Source: Ramazzottius varieornatus
Taxonomy: Eukaryota > Tardigrada > Eutardigrada > Parachela > Ramazzottiidae
Length of the DNA: 64,000 bases
Direction: 5' to 3'
Assembly (NCBI GenBank): GCA_001949185.1
Contig: BDGG01000011.1
Location: 1,556,077 to 1,620,076 of the forward strand
Below, piece by piece: positions 42,732 to 54,324 of the stretch (position 1 is the first letter of the stretch; every line of letters begins with the position of its first letter). The translations under genes were made by a program, and so were the position numbers. Under the pieces are notes generated by a model that saw only the letters and a list, made by a program, of their open reading frames with translations, was not told the DNA's origin and made no database searches.

Positions 42732-44539
42732 ATGGACGCGTCGTCGAAATCCGAGAAAACATGTTTTGACGGATTGGTTGCGCAATCTTACGCTTCATAT
42801 CATTGAAAAACTGTCCCGAACTGCAAATGCACTAAGAAAGCTTCTCGCCGTTTTCTTTGTAGCTTTCTTAGCCAAGTTACGACTTTCATCATGTTCGACG
42901 AAGTTCGAGGGCTTCATCTCATGCATCTCAACATTCCGATAACATTCCAGAAGACGAAGATGCCACGATCAACGCCATTTCAACCGTCCATCGCAGCGTA
43001 AAACGTAAGCTCAATCTTTCTAGATACTTGCTGCAAACTCTACCTTTACTGTATTTGCTTATGGGTGGAGAGTTTGTATGTTAAGTTGTCTCTTCTCTTA
43101 GACTTTGTATTAGTTCAGAACACTGTCGACCAAAAGATGCGAGCCATAAACTTTGGCCAAGTTGGAGGTGGGAATTGGGTAAAGATCAGAATGGACAAGG
43201 AAAGCCACCTGGATGAGAACGGGCTCCGGGTTGGCGACCACATCGTCGCGTATTTCGGCCCCACGGAAAAGAGCAAGCCTGGCTACTACTCCACTATAGT
43301 CTGCGGTGTCTACGATGATAAGAAGACTTGCGATGAGGCACTGAAAGCTCTTCGTGCCTCCAAACGGAAATCAGCTGGCCCAGTATTAGAAACTGAGCGC
43401 ACTAAACGTCTTCGCGGAGTAGCCCAGTCTCAAACGGATGAAGATCTGGCCGACGGTAATAAGTGATCGTGCTCTTTACTTCCGGAACGCTTTTCGAACT
43501 CGATCCTTCATAGGTAGCCTCTCAGCACATTGCGAAAACGACGGTAAGCATGTAGACTGTCAACGTTGGCGTACTCATTAGTTTCAGATTGAATACGGCG
43601 AAGCGCTTAATCCAACTTTCGTCTCTTTGAAATGTCCATGTTAATTTGTTTGATAGGGCACCTTGTGTTCCAATTATCGACCGTTCGTTTGGTTCACCCT
43701 TGATCACTGGACGCTGAACAGCCGTAGCTTCAAAGTTACGAAAGTTGGACCCCACGCTGCTCGGCCCAGCAAACTAACATGGAAATTTGAAAGACACGAA
43801 AGTTGGATTTATCGCTTCAGCTCTTGACTGCAACTTCATTCTCCCAACTTTCGAATCTTCTGTTCTCCCGTAGTCAACTTGAGCCGGGACAACACTCCAG
43901 ATTCGACAGTCAGCTTATCATCAGCAACAGAGAATTCTGGCCGTAATGCCGCTCGAGGTAAACATTGCACAAGTTGGCCAAACGAATGCACCCTAATTAT
44001 TGCTGCTCTAGGCTCAGCTGCGCATTCTCCACGTATAGATCGGAGCTCAAATACACCAGCGTCAAGTGAGTAAGCCTTTGTCACCCGCCTCCGCCATTTC
44101 GATACTGCAAAATTGCCTGACCCATACAGGTAATATTGCATCTTTGCCGGGAAACGTGTCTCAAGCTGGAACACCTACCAAAGAGCAAGACAGTGAGTAG
44201 ACTCGGAAGCTAGTCGTCTAGATAAAGAAGACAGTTCTGGCAGATCTGGTCCAACATTACGGTCCCAAAGCAGTGTGTCCGAACAACTGATGGCCAAAGT
44301 ACGCGTGGAAGTTGGTGCTACACATGCTTGCAGGAGAAGAAAGCGTGTTTGCGATGAAATCCCTGACTAAGAAGATTGGGGCGAAATATTTTCTGTTCGT
44401 GAGTCTAACCATAACCTTGATATCCGTCCTTTTAGGTCACGTCACCGAGATCTTCGCACTTACCGACCCCATCATCAAGGCCTTTTTCAAGCAGAAGATG
44501 AACAACAATATGGCATCGGTCAAGAGTCGCTTCGTTTAG
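42732..44539 (+). CDS. multi-exon protein of unknown function, Tudor/SH3-like N-terminal block
   Basis: Exons that all join in phase 1: 42872-43004, 43102-43455, 43874-43957, 44012-44065, 44130-44192, 44231-44314, 44372-44398 and 44436-44539. An ATG at 42732 (MDASSKSEKTCFDG) may begin the first exon but its donor is weak. The second exon encodes NWVKIRMDKESHL, then LRVGDHIVAYF, then YYSTIVCGVYDDKKTCDE. That beta-rich, VGD-x-V-A-x-F...YY-x-A/T-x-V pattern resembles Tudor or SH3-like chromatin readers. A Ser/Thr/Asn-rich linker split over five tiny exons follows (27-84 nt), then a helical C-terminus (VTEIFALTDPIIKAFFKQKM). AATAAA lies at about 44560. The exon chain is strong; the function is a guess and nuclear localisation is inference. 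Confidence 0.65.
43596..43816. mobile_element. 220-bp MITE with about 50-bp inverted ends, in an intron
   Basis: The left arm GCGAAGCGCTTAATCCAACT then TTCGTCTCTTTGAAATG, and the right arm CATGGAAATTTGAAAGAC then ACGAAAGTTGGATTTATCGC, are inverted copies. It fills half of the intron between exons ending at 43455 and starting at 43874. The end sequence also occurs in the 50-bp intron at 42239-42288. Confidence 0.75.
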
Positions 44540-44565
44540 CCACAACTTTCTGTTCCCACAATAAA

Positions 44566-46253
44566 TTCAGTTTCGACAGTCGTAGCTCTTCGTTCCTTCC
44601 ATGATGTTGGTTCATCATTAGATCAAACACTTAATCCAGCACTGTTACGCACATGAGAGAACAAACGAAAACCGCTTATTGAGTCTGACTCCCCACTTGG
44701 CAGTATATCAGCTAAGGGTATCAAGTGTGTGGTTGACAGATTCGGTTTCACTAGCTGGAATGTTTAATCATGATCGTATGTGTACTGCACTTCTCTTACA
44801 GCCATCCTTTTAATGACGATCAACCGCGTTTCTTAGTTTTTGGGAAAGATTTGGCCCCTGGCCTTTGAGTTTACTGCTAAAGTACTGCCAGATCTCGGCT
44901 ATTTATCGGTCAGACGTTGGCGAGTAGATTATTGAAATACTTCTGGTGTGCGAAAGCAATCTGTTCAACCACCCAGCAGGCGTCATTCGGTGGGCTGCCT
45001 GCATCTTGCACGTGTACGGTATGAGGTAGCTGCAAATTTTAGCAGTAAACTACGGAACTCCGACCACACTCACTGTCAGTAATCTACTAATGTTCGACCA
45101 GTGTCTGACCAGTGTCTGACCAGTGTCTAGCGAATCTTGCTGACATATTTCAACGGAGGTTTCGAAAGATGACCACAGTACGACAAGTTCCTGATGACTG
45201 TGTTTCTGCTTAACTATCTGGATGGACTTTCCATGGACTGAAACACAACCTTTACAGATCCACCACAGGTTCTCCCTGAATTCCGATTTTTATATGGGTT
45301 ACTCGTACGACTCCGGCTTTTCACCACTAACGAGCATAGCAGGAAACTTGGATTTTACTAAACATCGAGAATGATCAGGAATGTCCATCAGATGTGCCAA
45401 AAAACAGGGAATCAAAATATTGCGTCCGAGCAGTGGTGCAAATTTCTGAAATGGGCGCTCATGAAACGGCAATTTTTCATGCAGAAAGACCTAATAAGAT
45501 ATACTGTGGTAGTCGGGAATAGTGCAACTCAACACTAGGTAAATATAATAGTTAATCAAGAAAACATAGTTCTTTTGGAACCAAAGGACTGTTAAGACGA
45601 CAACAGAACGTCAGTTTAAACGATGAACTTGTGGAGGAGATAATTTTCCAAGTAACTGATTCGTCTGTTACGACTGCGAAGAGTTGGAGTATATGCTAAG
45701 TCCGTCTTCTGGCCGAGAAGTTCCTTCTGCACTTCCGGTCTGCACCAGTTGGAGCAACAGGACAGCGTACGACACAAAAGCCGTACACATCTGGAGAAGC
45801 GAAAGGAGTTCAAACATTTGACAATCTTATCTGATCAGCATTCTAGTTGGTTGACTATCAAAGAAATCGCACTCAAGGCCTTTTACCGTCAGAAGCACGT
45901 TTCGGGTGACGTAGAAGAATTTCCAGGCGGTGAAGGCAGCTGGACGATACGAGAGGATGTTCTGCTGGATCATCTGTAGCCTAAGCCAACATTTGCTGTT
46001 TTCTGGTGACCCCTACGAAAACGGTAATTTGCATACAGACGATTCAATGGTCACCATTCAAAGAAAAATGGTCATGTTGGTCCTACTGAATTTTGTTCGA
46101 GGTTTATCACGTGCTCGTGGATGATCCCAACAACAGTCCGTCGTATCCGTGTAACCTGCGTACGCGAAGTTAGTAGGGAACAGGTAACAGCGTTAATCAA
46201 AGTGGAACGGCGATTCCAAAGACAAAAAGAATGTCCGAAAGGGACAAACGTAC
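44566..46253. other. stretch without supported gene
   Basis: Contains an 11-bp tandem triplication (GACCAGTGTCT) at about 45097-45129. Open frames are short. The left part (below 46254) should contain the missing last exon of the chemoreceptor-like gene on the minus strand, but I could not identify it. Confidence 0.4.
45097..45129. repeat. 11-bp tandem repeat x3
   Basis: Three copies of GACCAGTGTCT in a row. Too short to be more than a local slippage product. Confidence 0.8.
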
Positions 46254-47276
46254 CACTTCATCGAAAAGTATGCAAGGGAGAAAATAACAGATGGGATTCC
46301 ATATGGCATAAATAAACAGCCCTAACAGTGTATATGCTTGTTCCGGTGGGTTCCCCGCGCCGTAAAGTACGATGGAGCCAATGTACCCAACTGCACAGGC
46401 CATATCGTTGATCCACGCCGTGAAGATGATGAAGGAAAAAGCGTCGTCCGCTGCTTCAGCAACGCAACGTAGGTGTTCCCATTCACCACCAAAATCACTG
46501 ACCAGGTACGATGGATCCTGGGCCAACTTCTCATTGATTCTTCGCCAGGCAAGGTACAGAGTCAAAATTGACAGCGCCACAAAGACCACAGCCAGGTCGG
46601 TGACGATAATCATGGGGGTGGCCAAACTGTACCAGGCTATTTCGACCATCCACAGTTTGGCTTTCTGTCCAAAGAGGGCGACCTCCACATCCTCGAACCA
46701 CGTTTCGTGGAAGGATAAATCGTAACTGGCAAAGTCCAGTATGTGCCAGCTTTTGGAGAAGACAACGTTCAGAGCGGTGATGGCTACGGTCAAAATCGAT
46801 AATAATTTCTGTTGGCCATGAGAAAGTTTCCGGTATTCATCGGCAACAGCTGTCGTCAGCTGGATGATTCGGACACCATGCATCCGAAAACTGAGAAAGA
46901 GAACCGCACTTTTGATCACCATGAAACCGTATCTGCAATTGTAGAGAAGGTACTTCAGATTCTTCACGCTAGAGTCGCGATTAACTGTTGTGGACGACAG
47001 GTTAGCCGCCACTTCCAGAAGATATAGAAAAGAATGAGCAAGGAAGAAGAAGTAGTAGAAATGGACAAGAAAAGGCTTGATGGATAGCAAAAGGCCCTTG
47101 GAGGAACGGCCAGATTGCGATTCGAGCTTTCTGGAGGGTATCAGGCGGAACACTTTCAGCCAATGGAAAGAGCAGAGGTAGAAGGACTTTTGACTTTCGG
47201 AACCCAGTTGGTGGACAGTCTCCAGACAGTGGCCATTGGAAACTTCTTCCGTGGGGTCGATAGAAAATTCCGCCAT
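46254..47276 (-). CDS. multi-pass membrane protein, gustatory-receptor-like, 3' end incomplete
   Basis: One open exon from ATG 47276 to a canonical donor (GAAGTG|GTACGT) at 46254, about 341 residues. The soluble N-terminus is followed by six strongly hydrophobic segments: FLVHFYYFFFLAHSFLYLL, YGFMVIKSAVLFLSF, LLSILTVAITALNVVF, MIIVTDLAVVFVALSILTLY, AFSFIIFTAWINDMACAVGY and AYTLLGLFIYAIWNPICYFL. Basic loops such as YLAWRRINEKL follow the fourth. This topology and the long exon fit arthropod-type gustatory receptor-like proteins, in which the last helix is encoded by a separate small exon. That exon was not found; reading through the donor gives only about 18 more codons. The family call is by general character, not by a diagnostic motif. 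Confidence 0.55.
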
Positions 47277-48157
47277 TTCTGGCGGCTGGTGAACGTCGCA
47301 AAGCGATCTATTGAATCAGTTTGTCAAGCTTGTCGGCCTGCATCACGTTGGAGGCGGTGATGCGTATACTGCGATCAAAAGCTCATGATCAGATTATTTA
47401 CAATTAATCTATACTGCGGGAAACGAACCACAGCAGTCTGAAAAAGCAGAGAGGGACGCAATGGGTGGCCTACCCTTCTCGACTTTCAGTTAGACGGTCT
47501 TTCAGCACTTCAGGAACTCGTACATGAACGATTTTCATTAAGAAATCACACTGAATTGACGATCCGGAAGCTGTGATAACGAGCAATAGGTAGTACACGC
47601 GCGAAGAAAAAGTTCGGAGCAGTACAAAATTCGTATCAGACGAGAAAGACGGGAAACTCGAAATTCAACCATAGAAAATTAATAATCAAAACTTAACTGA
47701 ATGCTCTATGGATACGGATGAGAACGCCGCCAAATTCATTACATGCCGTTACCGGCAACCCGAGGCACTGTCTATCGATTTTCAACCTTGAAAAAATCAA
47801 GATGAGGCAAAGAAGAATTTTCTGACTGTTTCTGACTGTTGCGTACAAATTGGGTTGCTTTGGAGAAGTTACGTAGATGATCGGTTGCCATCCAGCGTGA
47901 TCAAAAGACGTTGGAAAGGTAGGTTCACGAACTGCGATATTTCATACAGGGCCACTCTGAAAGCGTAATATAACTTTAATAAACTGTAAGAACAGCGAAA
48001 CGTGTTTCTTCACCATTACAGTTTTACTCGCTGTGAGTTGCTGGGCAAGGGGACAGTTCTAGGAGCACTCGTACTCGTGGCGTCGTTTGGAAAGAACCAG
48101 TCGTTCGTCGTGGTGCTATAGAATGAACTGGACCGGGGCACCTTATACAGTACACGG
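47277..48157. other. intergenic region
   Basis: No supported exon or repeat family. It ends at the left target-site duplication of the hAT nest. Confidence 0.4.
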
Positions 48158-48337
48158 CAGTGTTGTATTTAGTTTCAGTCCAAGACTGAAAAAATATCAG
48201 TTTTCATATTAGTTCAGTTTTCGTCCCAAGACTAGACTGAATTAGAGTATCAATTAGTCGAACTGAGACTGAGATGGTGGAGGCTAAATTGACAGCGCAG
48301 GGACTGAAACTGAACATCTTTGAGACTATAACCGATA

Positions 48338-48581
48338 TACAGTCTTACCTCCGAGATGCGACAGTTCGAACGCCCGATTTTGATTTTGGACGGTTCAAAT
48401 TTCCACCAGCCTGCCCACCACACTGTTCGCCCGAGACCGATCAGGTGATCGGATACACACTTGACTACTTGATCAAGTCAACCTTGAATAGATCGCCGAT
48501 TAGCTGATCCTGTTGCCCGACGTTGATGTTGATGTTCGGTCGCGGAAGAAGCAATTGTCATATCTCGGAGGTAGGACTGTA
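48338..48581. mobile_element. MITE family M3, copy 2, nested in the outer hAT
   Basis: The ends TACAGTCTTACCTCCGAGATG and the inverse (TATCTCGGAGGTAGGACTGTA) are imperfect inverted repeats starting with TA. The interior shares CGAACGCCCGATTTTGATTTT-like and GAAGAAGCAATTGTCA words with the copy at 7953-8215, in opposite orientation. Confidence 0.7.
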
Positions 48582-48865
48582 TGAGAGACTGAAACTAAAA
48601 CGGACAGACTGAAATTGACAACCCAGGGACTGAAATAAAATGCAAGGACTGAAATCGAAATGCACGGGACAAAAAATGGTCTAGACGAAAACGAAGTTCT
48701 GTAAGGCTAGAAGACTGAAACTGATATAAAATACGTTTTCAATCTATGAAACTATCGCTAGATTTTTGCTTCACGAACGGAATTATTTGTCCTCACTTTT
48801 CTTATGGAGACATGGGTTAATAAGATGGAAGGATGAAGTAAGATGGAAGGATGACGATGGAAGGA

Positions 48866-49033
48866 TGAAGTTTCGGAAGGGAGATTCCAAACGGTTTTCG
48901 TTATACCCCGAGAAACACGATTCTAAAATCAGAATCAGTTTTGGGCTCTCCGCGAGCTAAGCTCGCGGAGAGCCCAAAACTGATTTCTCGGGGTATAACG
49001 AAAACCGTTTGGAATCTCCCTTCCGAAACTTCA
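48866..49033. repeat. 168-bp long hairpin
   Basis: The left arm runs TGAAGTTTCGGAAGGGAGAT...CTCCGCGAGCT and the right arm is its reverse complement with essentially no loop (centre GCGAGCTAAGCTCGC). The only large mismatch is an insertion of about 18 bases (around CACGATTCTAAAATC) in the left arm. Just upstream are three GATGGAAGGATGAAG-type repeats (48825-48870). Confidence 0.85.
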
Positions 49034-49272
49034 GACGTGTTTCTTGAATAATTTGGTCAGACAGCCTTCCGACGCATTGTGGTATGCAGATACCCACAGT
49101 TACACCTTGTCTTCGCCCATCTCAGTCATCCAGAAAATTTCACTGTCTTCACCATGAAAGACTGTGGGTGAACGGAAGTTTTCAGGGGACTGATACAAAG
49201 ACGAAATCTCTGGGACTGAAACTGATATGGTTAAAGATCCAGTCTCGAGACTGAAACTCAATTTTTAGAGAC

Positions 49273-50468
49273 CAGTGTTGTTTCAATATGACTTTTTCCC
49301 GTTCTAATTGGTAATACGATTAATCGCAATCTTCTTGGCGACAGCAGTTTCAATTGTTGACCGTTGCTGTCTCTTGAATCGTCAATTACAATTAATTAGA
49401 ATTCTGCTGGTCTCAGCAATTAAAATTATTTGAATTGTGACGAGGTTTCTGTGCAACTATAATATCTACATAACGCGTAATGTTGTTCTTATGCACCGTA
49501 CTGAATGCCCGTATGGAGTGTGGTAATGCCTTTTTTGTTTCTCAGCTTTCTGTATTGCTAGGACATCGAGGTATTCTTGGTACAGTTTTGGATGCTTCAA
49601 CATGTGAACCCTGTTGTTTCTAGCGTTGGATCCAGCCAGCTTGACGGAGCATCGTTCAGCCGTACACACCGAATAATCGGCTTCGTCGTCGTCATACTTG
49701 AAGAAGTTCCTAACGCGCGAATCTCTCTTCCATCCCGCAGTCAACTTCCTTGCCTTTGGAGTTTCAGCATTTGGAGTTCCAATAGACGCATCGCTTGGTT
49801 CACTGACAGCTGAAGGTGAAGGCGAGAGCACATGATCGTCAGAAGACTGGACCAAAATCCACAATGGTTTGCTTGGCCGAAATACCTTTTCGTGCTTTCT
49901 TGCCCTTCTTCTGGGTTTCGGATTTCCGCTTGCCTTCGATCCACATCTTGTCCCTGACAGAAAGCTGGAATTTCAGAGGCTAGAACGACAGAGCAAAATG
50001 AAACGACCTGCGAGACTGACTTTCGGCTGCGTTTCCGGTAATAAATTCCTTTCTTTTCTCAAATCAACAATCAATACACGTAGCTCCAAACGAAGGGTCG
50101 GCGAAAATCAGGTCCAGACTGCCAACAGTGGCATAAATGTTACGTATCGAAGACCATTAACGGATGTTTCGCCCTGCTAACCGTGAGCGTTAGCTGGCGA
50201 ACTTTTGCGGGCAAACTTACGGTAATAGTGCGTAACTGAAATTGGCAGTACTATTTCCTTACGTTTGGCTGATTTCAATTCAACGCCTTTGCTATTTTGA
50301 TTAAACAGTACATTACAATACCGTACACGTTTTCAATTCCAATTAGATTTCAATTAATATTGAAATGCCTGGTTCTAAAGTTTGTATTTCCAATTGTCAT
50401 ATTGTAATTGCAAAACGGTCAAATTCAGGCATTTTCAATCATTAATTGTAATGATCGAAACAACACTG
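49273..50468. mobile_element. nested hAT element with perfect 8-bp target duplication
   Basis: The ends CAGTGTTGTTTC and GAAACAACACTG are inverted. The element is flanked by TTAGAGAC on both sides (49265-49272 and 50469-50476), a perfect 8-bp duplication. Length 1196 bp. The subterminal parts are rich in AATTAATT/CAATTG words. It carries a BED-finger open frame on the minus strand but no catalytic domain, so it is an internally deleted autonomous-element derivative. Confidence 0.88.
49466..49864 (-). pseudogene. BED zinc-finger remnant of a hAT transposase
   Basis: The open frame has a Ser/Pro-rich head followed by WKRDSRVRNFFKYDDDEADY, a Cys pair (SVCTAERCSV) and HMLKHPKLYQEYLDVLA. Together they give the C-x4-C...H-x3-H BED pattern with its aromatic residues. 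BED fingers bind element ends in hAT transposases. No DDE domain or hAT dimerisation region follows within the element. Confidence 0.65.
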
Positions 50469-50693
50469 TTAGAGACCAAACTAAATGTCCAGAGACTGAA
50501 AATTGTTTCGTCCAGACTGAACCTGATATCTTGGGAGACTGAAATGTATCAGTCTGACTGAGACTGATATGTTATCTGATTGTAAGCAGTTCAGTCTGAC
50601 GAGATTGATATACCGTGAGACCAAACTGACTTCAGTCCGACGAAAACTGACACTAAATGAGGGACTGAAAATATATACAACACTGGTACACGC

Positions 50694-51787
50694 ACGGAGA
50701 AAGATCATGGGTCAGCAGAGGTTTCCCTGTCCCATTGGCCATGGCACATGAGGAAGAGTGGGCGGGTAGCGTTTCGTCGCATCTGAATTCTGACTGATTC
50801 TGACGGTACGATGAGCGAGGCCTTATTTAGTTCACGGGACTACTCTCTACCCAGTCAAGTTCCGAAGGCGGCACTGCCAGTGCGAAGTTAACTGGCAACG
50901 TGACTCGCATTCGTGACGCAACGCAGGCCTTGATTCAATGATTGCCGAGACGGGCTGCGCCGAAATACAGCACGGGTGCCTCGTTTTGAAGACGGTGTTT
51001 CATGTCGCCATATCTCCCTGGAACGTGACCAAATTTCGCTGTTCTGCTTTCAGAGCGTAGCCAAAGGCTTTCAGAGTCTCCAGAGCGTAGCCAATTTTTA
51101 AAGCCAAGGATGGGAGAAGAAAAATAGCGGTAACCGACAAATTCGCCTCAAACTACCACCTTTCAGTTGGGCGTTTTCACTTCTGGTGACGTCGTGCGTC
51201 ACCCGAAGACGAAAAAACGGCTGTCAAATGAGTGGATGCCTACAGGAAATGGATACTTGGCAGGCGATTGGCTACAAAGGTGCAAAGGGCGGAGCTCGAT
51301 GTCAATAGAACCTGGCGATTTGCAGCCACGCCCCCATCCGAAGCGCGTTTTGTTTTCAGATTTGATTTTGTTCGTTCGTGGAGAACGTTTTGGATTGTTT
51401 CTTTCTCTCTCCCCTAGAACTCATTGTCTCCCTTAGCATAGGTCTTTTTGTCTGCTGAGTGGTGCTCCCGTTAGGATAAAACCACGAAGATTAGACGACT
51501 ACTACGCAGAAGAGGCTGTGGTTGACCTATTGGACCAGCTTGGTTTAGACCCAAACCTAGACGATCTACCGCAATCGATAGACCTTTTCGGCGGAGCAAA
51601 AAGCAACACTGTTGACCGGTCCAGAGGACGATACTGAAGTCAAGGAAAACTACCTGCTTAGTCGCCTTCCTGCTTTCAATCTGGATGAATTCGACGGTTT
51701 CTACTCGGTTTTGCCCATACTGACATAACGTGATGGCCCCCACGGCCCGTCAAGTCGCCATTTTCTATTGTCATCTACTCAAATTTC
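50694..51787. other. intergenic region with a partial MITE
   Basis: At 50713-50800 it carries CAGAGGTTTCCCTGTCCCATT and GTTTCGTCGCATCTGAATTC, one end of the element present complete at 51788-52039. Near 51050-51095 there is a direct repeat of CAGAGCGTAGCCAA. No gene seen. Confidence 0.5.
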
Positions 51788-52039
51788 AGAGGTTTTCCTG
51801 TCGCATTGGCCATGGCACATGAGCTACAGTGAGCAGGTTGCGTTTCGTCGCATCTGAATTCTGACTGATCGCTAAGTCATCCCAGCCGACTGTACGGTGT
51901 AAGGTTGATCAGTGGCACTGCCACATTACTACCCTGGCTTACCAATCACCTGAACGTGACCTAACGAACTGAACGCGTCTGTACCGTAACCTGTCCACTG
52001 TAGCTCATGTGCTATGCTGTGTGGGACAGGAAAACCTTT
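51788..52039. mobile_element. 250-bp MITE (AGGTTTTCCTGTC ends)
   Basis: The left end AGAGGTTTTCCTGTCGCA...GCACATGAGCTACAGTG and the right end CACTGTAGCTCATGTGC...GGGACAGGAAAACCT are inverted repeats of about 50 bp. A related left half sits 1 kb upstream. Its right edge abuts an M1 half copy. Confidence 0.75.
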
Positions 52040-52041
52040 GT

Positions 52042-52146
52042 GGGCTAGTAAAAATTACGGGCCAAGGCCGCACCGCTGCGGGGGTGCGGATGCACGTACG
52101 TACACGACCGATTCACAGTAATACAGTTTTCGACTCATTCCACCAG
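52042..52146. mobile_element. MITE family M1, truncated copy 3
   Basis: GGGCTAGTAAAAATTACGGG then GCACGTACGTACACGACCG and ATTCACAGTAATACAG match the left two thirds of M1. The right terminus is missing. Confidence 0.7.
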
Positions 52147-52428
52147 TAACTAAGAGATCTTTTCGCGCAGCGTTGCTTGCAAGCATCGAATCGCTCTTCC
52201 TTATTGCCTTCTTATTAACCGCTGTCGAGAAGGACAATCGTCCGTTCCCCTGTGACCTACTGACAATTTCATGAGAGTCATCCACGCCTGTAGCATTTAA
52301 ACTTGACATTCGCCCTATCGAGAAAATTGTGCAGCTGTAAAATGGTTTCTTGGCCTTGATATCAAGAAGGACATCGATTCAACTTAGAGAACGAGAATCT
52401 TCCGAATCTACGTCAGCACTGAATCAAT

Positions 52429-53648
52429 TCACACCTTCGTATCTACTTCGCCTGAGTGCATTACTGCAGTAACTCGAGATTGAACACTTGCGCCCTGGTT
52501 TTGTGACGACGTTCCCGCGGTTCCGGATGGGGCTACCTTTGCACCCTTTTTCTGCTGCGGGCAACGCGTTAGCGATAGGAAACTTTGGCGGTAAGGTGGG
52601 CTAATCCAAAAGTAGATCAGCTGCAACAGAAGAAGAAAAGCCATCAAAGTACAGGGCTGGGTTTCCGGATCCACTTCAGAGCAACGAGTTTTATGGCCTG
52701 CCTCCGACTTACTGGATTGAGTGCATACAATAGTCCCGGTGTCAAGGCCTCCAAGTTGTTGATTAAGGTTTGGTTGCGAATATCGTCAGCAGGTACCGAA
52801 GTGGTCAGCAAAACAGGAGTCGAACAGACGACATTCCAGAGCAGCGATACCAACATGGCCTTGACGATAACTAGTCGCTTGTTGATCATCCGTTTCCTCC
52901 TAGCTGCCTCGCTGGCATTGGCCGGTGGATTTCTCATCCGAACGTAGGCCGTGCAGTAGATGGCCAGCGAGGCCATACCAATGAAAGCATAGGGTATAGG
53001 GATACACAAGCCGACGCTAAAAGCCCCCAGATTGTTCGTGGTGCTGATGGTACAGAAGGAGCTGTTGCTGGACAGCATCACCACCACATAGTTCACACCG
53101 GTACCGCTACCGATGACCGCTGGTACAAAGACACTGATAACCCAGCTGGCGGCAATCAGTGCGCAGGTGATTTTGTAGCCGCGGAAATTGTTGTAGCGCA
53201 GAGGAAAGCAAATGGCTACTGTACGGTTGACCGACAATGACACATCGGCCCAACTGATGGCAGCCATGAAGAACATGGTGGGAGCGATGATTGTGCATGA
53301 GGAGGGCATTTCTCCTGGGGGCAGCCATTCTTGCAGAGTGTAGATGGGGTACAGAATTATGCAGTAAAGGAAACTGCACATAGCCAAGTTACCAATTAAC
53401 AAGCGTGGGCCGCCCTTGGACGTTCTGTCAGCGTAGACGGCCAGAACGAAGGCCAAGTTAGTGCAGATGGCCACGCTGCGCAAGAAAATGTAGGCCGACA
53501 GCCAGTCGGTGGTCAAGCTGCCACTTCGTATCTCTGCAGTCGAGCAGTTGCCACCACTGAAGCATTGGTTGCTGTTGTCAGAATGGTCAAATCGGGTCAG
53601 GTTTGGGGATAAACAACCGACGGTGATGGTCTCATGGGTGACCGCCAT
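52429..53648 (-). CDS. orphan rhodopsin-like GPCR, paralogue A
   Basis: Two exons, 53648-52713 and 52620-52429, give 375 residues. The ATG has a CACC context. The extracellular head has N-glycosylation sites (NCST). Seven helices are visible. The splice falls exactly inside the TM7 motif: LLYALNP|LIYFWI gives a perfect NPxxY after joining. At the end of TM3 the usual DRY is NRT (SVNRTVAICFPLRY). Cys in TM3 (SCTII) and loop 2 (SFCTI) can form the conserved disulfide. The C-tail is Gln/Ser/Thr-rich and ends DTKV. It is nearly identical to the gene at 61213-62451 (opposite strand) and related to 57677-58833. Ligand unknown. A small upstream non-coding exon may exist before the acceptor near 53732. 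Confidence 0.85.
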
Positions 53649-54324
53649 GGTTATCGGTGAGAGTTGCCCAAGCTGGAGACCACTAGTTATCCCTTCCGCG
53701 CTTTTAGTGCCGACGTGCACCGTGTTCTGTGCAAAAAAAGTGACAAGTGTGAGTTAATACTATGAATGCAAACAAGGGAAAACACACGCTCCACAGGGTA
53801 CTAGCAAGGAAGTTGGGTCTAGAGCTGGCAGAGCCCCTCTTCTGGACGAGCAGGTAGACACTTGAAAGCTACAAGCAGGCCGATCCCACGAATTGACTTC
53901 GGAACTGGCTGCTTCAGTACAGTGACACTCAGATTGCACGTCGATTTACTGCAGCGTCTTTGCAATGCCAGCCACAGCTTAGGAGGTGCGCAGGTGTGGT
54001 CCGCAGATGAAGTGTGTTTGTCGGATGACTGAAAGGCTTTTTGGTCAAGTCTGGAAAAGCTCTGTGCTCTGATGGGGAACCAGCGCTATAATGAAGACGA
54101 ACGCAACAGAAAGGAGAAGGTCGCTACTGTAATCGAACTTCTCCAACTTTATTTCAACGTTTCGACCCAGCACGCAACCAACGCCAGAAACCCTCGGCTC
54201 ATTCGGGTCTTGCGAGGCAAAGCTGTTTTAGGGGGTCATAAGGAAGATGACAGAAGCAAGATATACAAGGCTATGCCTGATACCGACACTCCCAGTATGA
54301 GGCTCTGTCCACCTCTTTAAGCCA

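Larger units (their letters stand above)
48158..50685. mobile_element. outer hAT element, interrupted by other elements
   Basis: The ends are CAGTGTTGTATTTAG... and ...TATATACAACACTG, inverted and of hAT type. The flanks GTACACGG (48150-48157) and GTACACGC (50686-50693) agree at seven of eight bases, an 8-bp target duplication. Subterminal regions on both sides are packed with the word GACTGAAACTGATAT and variants. Inside lie an M3 MITE (48338-48581), a long palindrome (48866-49033) and a complete second hAT element (49273-50468). Subtracting the nested hAT leaves about 1.3 kb with no transposase, so it is non-autonomous. Confidence 0.85.

Noticed and set aside
44240-44539. Reading straight through 44240-44539 with a hydrophobic FVSLTITLISVLLG segment
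   Set aside because: Two short introns (57 and 37 bp) with correct phase remove both an in-frame stop and the hydrophobic stretch. The latter is intron sequence.
45097-45129. 11-bp triplication as a regulatory array
   Set aside because: Only three units, no nearby gene start and no palindromic character.
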